Source of the DNA: Thermoleophilia bacterium
GTDB taxonomy: Bacteria; Actinomycetota; Thermoleophilia; Gaiellales; SKUG01
Assembly (NCBI GenBank): GCA_025964555.1
Contig: JAOPYQ010000013.1
Span: 78,771 to 111,931 of the forward strand
Direction: 5' to 3'
Length of the DNA: 33,161 nucleotides
The notes under the pieces were generated by a model. It was not told where the DNA came from. It saw nothing but the letters and a program-made list of their open reading frames with translations, and made no database searches. Each line of letters starts with the position of its first letter. Position 1 is the stretch's first letter. Positions 28,868 through 33,161 of the stretch are shown piece after piece. A program made the position numbers and the translations under genes.

Positions 28868-31333
28868 ATGCCCGCACGTCCGCCCGTGCCCGTCCCGCGT
28901 ACCACGCGTATCCGCGCGCGCTGGGGCGTGTGCGCGGGCGTCGCATTCGCGGTGATCGTCCTCCTTGCGATGGGTGCGTCGATGGCGCCGGGCGCGTCGT
29001 CGGGAACGGTCGTGGGAGCGGTGGTGCCGAGCGCGACGACCCTCGACGGCGCGGGCTGCGCGCCCGGAATGCCGGGCGTCACGGAGTTCGGCAACGTGCT
29101 GCCCACCACGACCACGGTGACGACCAGCGACTGCGTGCTCGTGTGGGGCTCGAGCAACGCGACATCGATGCTGCGCACGTTCCAGTCCGACGCGGTCGGC
29201 TCCGCGATGGGCGCCGCGGCGACGACGTGGGCGTCGAAGTCGACCAGGGACGTCGGAGGGTTCGAGGACATCAGCGCGGCCTCAACGTCCACCGCCTACG
29301 CCGCCGGCGGTGGTGCCGGCGTGCGATACACGACCACCGGAGGTTCCGGCTGGGCAGTGTTCGACCCGGGCGCGAACAGCGTGCGTGACGTGGCGGTCGT
29401 GCCGGGCGTCGCATCCACGGCGGTGTTCGTCGGCGACAACGGCATGGTGAATCGAACGACGACCACCGGTGGGTCGTGGCCGGCGGAGACGTCGAGCACT
29501 GCGAGCACGCTGCGCGCGGTCTCGATGTCGGATGCGACCAACGGCTACGCGGTCGGCGATGCGGGCCGCGTGATCCGGCGCACGACGGCCGGCGGCACGA
29601 CCTGGAGCGTCGTGACGAGCGCGGGCGCGCAGACGCTGCAGGCGGTCAGCGCGTTCTCGCCGACGGTGGTGTTCGTCGCCGGCACGGGCGGCGCGCTGTA
29701 TCGCTCCGACACGTCGGGCGCGAGCTGGGTCGCGGCGACCGGCACCTGCAACTTCACGTTCACCGACATCGTCGCGGTCGATGCGAACACGGCGTTCGTC
29801 GTCGGGCACGGTGGGCGGGTCGTGCGCGCGTTCTGGAACGGCGCGACGTTCGCGTGCACCGACCTGACCTCCAACGCGAACGTCGGCGAGGACATGCGCG
29901 GCGTCTCGACCGACGGCACCTCGATCTTCGCGGTCGGCGTGATGGGCACGCTCATCCGCAGCAACAACACCACGGCCGCCGCCACCTGGTCTCGCATGCT
30001 GCCGGGCACCGCGGCGGACCTCGGCGGCGTGTCGTCGCCATCGGACGGGTCGATCTGGGTCGCCGGCACGAGCGACACGATCTCGAGCGCGCCGAACGGC
30101 ACGACGTTCGCCGTCGTGCGTGTGGAGACGACCGATTCCACGACCCTGACGGCCGTCGCTGGCGTGAGCGACACCACGGCATATGTCGTGGGCGGCCAGG
30201 TCGACCGCGGCGCGACGTGGCAGGCGGCGATCCGCAAGACGGCCAACGGCGGCACCTCCTGGACGTCGCAGACCTCCTCGACCACCAACGCGCTGTTCGG
30301 CGTGGACGCGGTCGGTGATGGCACGATCGCCTACGCGGCGGGTGACAACGGAACGATCGTGCAGACGACCAATGGCGGCACGACGTGGGCTGCGCAGAGC
30401 GTCGCGCCGGCGGGCACGCGGCTGTGGGACATCGACATGGTCGACGAGGTCTACGGCTGGGCGGTCGGTGACAGCGGCACGATCGTGCGCACGAGCAACG
30501 GCGGCACCAGCTGGGTCGCGCAGACCTCGGGCGTCACCAACACGCTGAGCGCGGTGAGCGCGGTCGACAAGGACATCGCGTTCGCGGTCGGCACGATGGG
30601 GCGCGTGCTGCGCACCACCAACGGCGGCGCGACGTGGTCGAACATGACCGGCATCCCGACGACGCAGGCGCTCGATGACGTGAGCGCCGCGAACGCGAAG
30701 GTCGTGTGGGTCGCGTTCGGGTACCAGCAGCTGCTGCAGGCGGCGAACGCCGATGTCGCCACGCCGACGTGGAACCTGCGCTCGACCGGCACCGGTGGCG
30801 ACCAGTTCTCGATCGACACGGTCGGTCCGAACGCGGTGTTCGCGGGCGCGGCGTGGAACGAGATCAATCGCACGCGCGATGGCGGGACGACCTGGTCGAC
30901 CGACAACGCCGCCGGCTCGAGCCTGCAGCTGTACGGCATCGACGCGATCGACGAGAACTCCGCGTGGGGCGTCGGCAGCGACAACGGCGTCGTGCTGACG
31001 GTGACGACCCCGGCGACCGCGTTCGGCGACTATGCCGACGCCGGACCGAACTGGTCGTCGGGCACGTCGATCTTCGCGGCGTGCCTCAAGGACTCCACGG
31101 GCACGAACGTCACGCCGGTGTGGACCGTGGATGCGAGCTGCACCGCGTCGGGCACCGGGATCTGGCAGGGCATCCCGACCACGAGCGCCGGCGGGTCATC
31201 GAAGATCGCCGGCGCGACCACGGCGACGAACGCCACGACCAAGCTGCGCTTCGGCATCTACGTCCAGGCGAACCAGGCACCCGGGCGCTACAGCGCAGGG
31301 CTCACCTTCGAGGTCGTCGCGCCCAACGCGTGA
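28868..31333 (+). CDS. Secreted Ycf48/BNR-like beta-propeller protein, paralogue B
   Basis: 821 residues with an N-terminal signal or anchor (MPARPP, then arginines and a hydrophobic core at about 18-40). A two-Cys N-domain follows (GAGC, TSDC; motifs EFGNVLP and WGSSNATSML), then about 13 propeller repeats with TTNGGTTW-type ends. The C-terminal part has two Cys (FAACLK, DASCTAS) and ends in LTFEVVAPNA. Domain order, the four Cys and the final APN match paralogue A at 6857-9340. ATG 28868 is chosen by alignment with A; ATG 28790 would add 26 residues before the anchor. No clear ribosome binding site. The ligand is unknown; Ycf48-type propellers bind proteins, BNR enzymes cleave glycans, and no sialidase active site is seen. 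Confidence 0.85.
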   Translation: MPARPPVPVPRTTRIRARWGVCAGVAFAVIVLLAMGASMAPGASSGTVVGAVVPSATTLDGAGCAPGMPGVTEFGNVLPTTTTVTTSDCVLVWGSSNATSMLRTFQSDAVGSAMGAAATTWASKSTRDVGGFEDISAASTSTAYAAGGGAGVRYTTTGGSGWAVFDPGANSVRDVAVVPGVASTAVFVGDNGMVNRTTTTGGSWPAETSSTASTLRAVSMSDATNGYAVGDAGRVIRRTTAGGTTWSVVTSAGAQTLQAVSAFSPTVVFVAGTGGALYRSDTSGASWVAATGTCNFTFTDIVAVDANTAFVVGHGGRVVRAFWNGATFACTDLTSNANVGEDMRGVSTDGTSIFAVGVMGTLIRSNNTTAAATWSRMLPGTAADLGGVSSPSDGSIWVAGTSDTISSAPNGTTFAVVRVETTDSTTLTAVAGVSDTTAYVVGGQVDRGATWQAAIRKTANGGTSWTSQTSSTTNALFGVDAVGDGTIAYAAGDNGTIVQTTNGGTTWAAQSVAPAGTRLWDIDMVDEVYGWAVGDSGTIVRTSNGGTSWVAQTSGVTNTLSAVSAVDKDIAFAVGTMGRVLRTTNGGATWSNMTGIPTTQALDDVSAANAKVVWVAFGYQQLLQAANADVATPTWNLRSTGTGGDQFSIDTVGPNAVFAGAAWNEINRTRDGGTTWSTDNAAGSSLQLYGIDAIDENSAWGVGSDNGVVLTVTTPATAFGDYADAGPNWSSGTSIFAACLKDSTGTNVTPVWTVDASCTASGTGIWQGIPTTSAGGSSKIAGATTATNATTKLRFGIYVQANQAPGRYSAGLTFEVVAPNA

Positions 31334-31339
31334 CGGCCG

Positions 31340-31813
31340 TCAGCCGCGGTTCGCGAGCGCGTTGAACACCTGGTCGGGTGTCAGCGACTCGAGCAGCGCC
31401 ATGTCGGCGATGCCGCGCACCTTGGATTCCGCGTCGCGGAACATCGATCCCGCCTGGCGGGTGGCGATCGCATCTTCGACGAGGGTGCCGCCACGAACGA
31501 GGTCGTGCTCCACGGCGACGCCATCGCGAAGCACCATCCGACCCGACGCGATGTAGTTGAGCGCCTGCTTGGCGAGCTGGAGGCCGTCCTCACCACCATC
31601 AAGCGCGGCGATCCGCGGTGCGATGTGCTCGAGCGCCAGCCCGGCCTGCATGGAGTCGATGAACGCTCGTTCGAGCTCGGATTCGCGCGACATCTGGGGG
31701 ATGTACTCCCCGTCCGCGAAATAGGCAGAGGTGTTCACCGTGCCTGCAATGTCGAGCAGCTGGTCCACAAGGGGGCGCTCGTTCTCGGCGCCCGTCGCTG
31801 CAATCCCACTCAT
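31340..31813 (-). CDS. Hypothetical helical protein, 157 residues
   Basis: A soluble acidic, mostly alpha-helical protein that I do not recognise. Segments such as PLVDQLLDIAGTVN, SELERAFIDSMQAGLALEHI and GLQLAKQALNYIASG suggest a helical bundle. It ends LLESLTPDQVFNALANRG. ATG 31813 has GGGG close upstream. The 3' end is only six bases from the end of propeller B, convergent. The start is divergent from the UDP-sugar dehydrogenase, with a 155-base shared spacer. Confidence 0.65.
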   Translation of the reverse strand: MSGIAATGAENERPLVDQLLDIAGTVNTSAYFADGEYIPQMSRESELERAFIDSMQAGLALEHIAPRIAALDGGEDGLQLAKQALNYIASGRMVLRDGVAVEHDLVRGGTLVEDAIATRQAGSMFRDAESKVRGIADMALLESLTPDQVFNALANRG

Positions 31814-31920
31814 ATCCCCGATACCACCTGTGTGCGGGCGGCGCCCCTGCAAGGCCCCGCGGTAATCGCACACCGACCTATCGGGATGGGGTCGGTTCCT
31901 GTTTCAGCGCGGGCTTCGCG

Positions 31921-31926
31921 TACACT
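31921..31926 (+). promoter_or_regulatory. Candidate -10 box for the UDP-sugar dehydrogenase
   Basis: TACACT, 42 bases before the ATG, is identical to the hexamer before tRNA-Lys. No good -35 is visible in the expected place. Confidence 0.35.
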
Positions 31927-31968
31927 GCGCCATACCTGCGCGCTTCCCGCGCGCGCGAGGAGTGGAAC

Positions 31969-33161
31969 ATGACAGCGACCACCGTGAGCCATCCCGTGCC
32001 GGACGACGCACTTCCCGAGACGTTCCGCCCCGACGTTGCCATTGTCGGGCTCGGCTACGTGGGCCTGCCGCTGGCGATGACCTTCGCCGACGGCGGCGCG
32101 ACGGTGCTCGGCATCGACGTGGACCCGTCCAAGCCGGTGCTCACGCGCAACGGCACGAGCTGGATCGAAGACGTGCCCAGCGAGCACGTCGCCAAGCACG
32201 TGGACGCAGGGCGCTTCGCCGCGACCACGGACTTCTCGCACCTGGCGAAGGCCGACGCGATCATCATCGCAGTGCCGACGCCGCTCAACCGCAACCGCGA
32301 GCCCGACCTGTCGCTCGTGGAATCGGCGACGCGCTCGATCACGGCGCACCTGCAGCCGGGTCAGCTGGTCGTGCTCGAGAGCACGACGTGGCCGGGCACG
32401 ACGCGCGAGATCCTGCAGCCGATCCTCGAGCAGGGTGCGCCGGACGGGACGCCGCGCGAGGTCGGCGTCGATTTCTACCTGGCGTACTCGCCCGAGCGAG
32501 TGGATCCGGGCAACGCGACCTGGAACACCAGGAACACGCCGAAGGTCGTGGGCGGCATCTCGCCGGCCTGCACCGAGAAGGCGACAGCGCTCTACGCCCG
32601 CGCGGTCGACACGGTGCATGCGGTCAGCGCGCCGGAAGCTGCCGAGCTGGAGAAGCTGTTCGAGAACATCTTCCGCAACGTCAACATCGCGCTCGTCAAC
32701 GAGCTCGCGATGCTGTGCGATCGGATGGGCATCGACGTGTGGGAAGTCATCGACGCCGCGGCGACGAAGCCGTTCGGCTTCATGAAGTTCACTCCCGGTC
32801 CGGGCCTCGGCGGGCACTGCATCCCGATCGACCCGTTCTACCTGTCGTGGAAGGCGCGCGAGTACGATTTCTCGACCGAGTTCATCGAGCTCGCCGGCAA
32901 GATCAACACGAACATGCCGTACCACTGCGTACGCCTGCTGCGCAACGCGCTCGACGCGCACGGCAAGGCGATGCGCGGCGCCCGCGTGCTCGTGATCGGC
33001 GTGGCATACAAGAAGGACATCACCGACTATCGCGAGAGCTCGGCGATCAAGATCCTCGAGCTGCTGCAGAAGCGCGGCGTCGAGGTCGTCTACCACGACC
33101 CGTTCGTGCCGGAGATCGAGGGCGGCCACGGCGTCACTCCGCCGGCGGCGCCGGCGAACGT
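31969..33161 (+). CDS. UDP-N-acetylglucosamine/ManNAc 6-dehydrogenase family (partial)
   Basis: 397 codons are visible and the gene runs off the right edge. It belongs to the UDP-glucose/GDP-mannose dehydrogenase family, which oxidises C6 of a nucleotide sugar to a uronate with NAD. IVGLGYVGLP (25-34) is the NAD-binding loop. VPTPLN, ESTTWPGTT and SPERVDPGN follow. PGPGLGGHCIPIDPFYLSWKA, with catalytic Cys284, is of the WbpA type, which uses UDP-HexNAc, rather than the WecC type. The third domain begins at VLVIGVAYKKDITDYRES. AGGAG seven bases before the ATG fixes the start. With wecB nearby it points to an aminouronate-containing surface polysaccharide. Confidence 0.92.
   Translation, partial: MTATTVSHPVPDDALPETFRPDVAIVGLGYVGLPLAMTFADGGATVLGIDVDPSKPVLTRNGTSWIEDVPSEHVAKHVDAGRFAATTDFSHLAKADAIIIAVPTPLNRNREPDLSLVESATRSITAHLQPGQLVVLESTTWPGTTREILQPILEQGAPDGTPREVGVDFYLAYSPERVDPGNATWNTRNTPKVVGGISPACTEKATALYARAVDTVHAVSAPEAAELEKLFENIFRNVNIALVNELAMLCDRMGIDVWEVIDAAATKPFGFMKFTPGPGLGGHCIPIDPFYLSWKAREYDFSTEFIELAGKINTNMPYHCVRLLRNALDAHGKAMRGARVLVIGVAYKKDITDYRESSAIKILELLQKRGVEVVYHDPFVPEIEGGHGVTPPAAPAN

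Noticed and set aside
1-33161. Search for CRISPR arrays, insertion sequences, integrases and attachment sites
   Set aside because: No regularly spaced repeats of CRISPR size, no transposase or integrase motifs, and no direct repeat of the tRNA-Lys end elsewhere in the window.

Overview
The window is very GC-rich, with G/C-ending codons, frequent GTG starts, stop/start overlaps of the GTGA and ATGA type, and long spurious reading frames opposite almost every real gene. This fits a high-GC Actinomycetota chromosome. The mix of a type IV pilus retraction ATPase, secreted Ycf48-like propellers, a DUF4091 protein and an MBOAT acylation module makes me lean to the Thermoleophilia (Solirubrobacterales-like). 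That lineage call is inference; there is no rRNA here. I see no phage, insertion sequence, CRISPR array or integrase, so it looks like ordinary chromosome with an envelope/cell-surface emphasis.

Layout. (1) 1-5800, all +: tatC, an amidohydrolase overlapping its stop, a membrane-anchored TPR protein, a STAS anti-sigma-factor antagonist, a J-domain membrane protein and a six-helix membrane protein with an outer beta-rich tail. (2) 5838-6004: tRNA-Lys(CTT) with a strong UUCG-capped terminator. (3) 6010-9340, -: a SAM methyltransferase and a large secreted beta-propeller protein. (4) 9529-12311, +: an NAD-dependent sugar epimerase/dehydratase and a CgeB-like glycosyltransferase, joined by ATGA. 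(5) 12312-17513: small genes, including a MazF/PemK-like protein convergent with a 64-residue ORF, a DsbA-like oxidoreductase, a secreted PQQ-type sugar dehydrogenase and a carboxymuconolactone decarboxylase-like protein. (6) 17562-23066: a secreted DUF4091 protein divergent from an MBOAT O-acyltransferase, its SGNH-like partner and a small exported cupredoxin. (7) 23178-24746: a PilT-type ATPase with a 140-residue Ala/Pro tail. (8) 24854-28027: a DUF378 protein, a 500-base gene-free stretch with several palindromes, a CPBP membrane protease and wecB. (9) 28062-31333: a glycine-zipper protein and a second copy of the secreted propeller family. (10) 31340-33161: a hypothetical protein and a UDP-sugar dehydrogenase cut by the window end.

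How the genes may work together. The epimerase, the glycosyltransferase, WecB (UDP-GlcNAc to UDP-ManNAc), the C6 dehydrogenase (UDP-HexNAc to uronate) and the MBOAT/SGNH pair would together make and O-acetylate a surface polysaccharide. TatC, PilT, the DsbA-like protein and the exported enzymes fit an envelope-active cell.

The most distinctive items are the two propeller paralogues, in which a ~13-repeat propeller sits inside a split four-cysteine domain, and the non-coding elements. The latter are a perfect 15-base inverted repeat carrying CCGGATCTCCGG sites, a short motif (CGACTGAC) at convergent gene junctions, and a possible multibranched RNA at 12336-12436.
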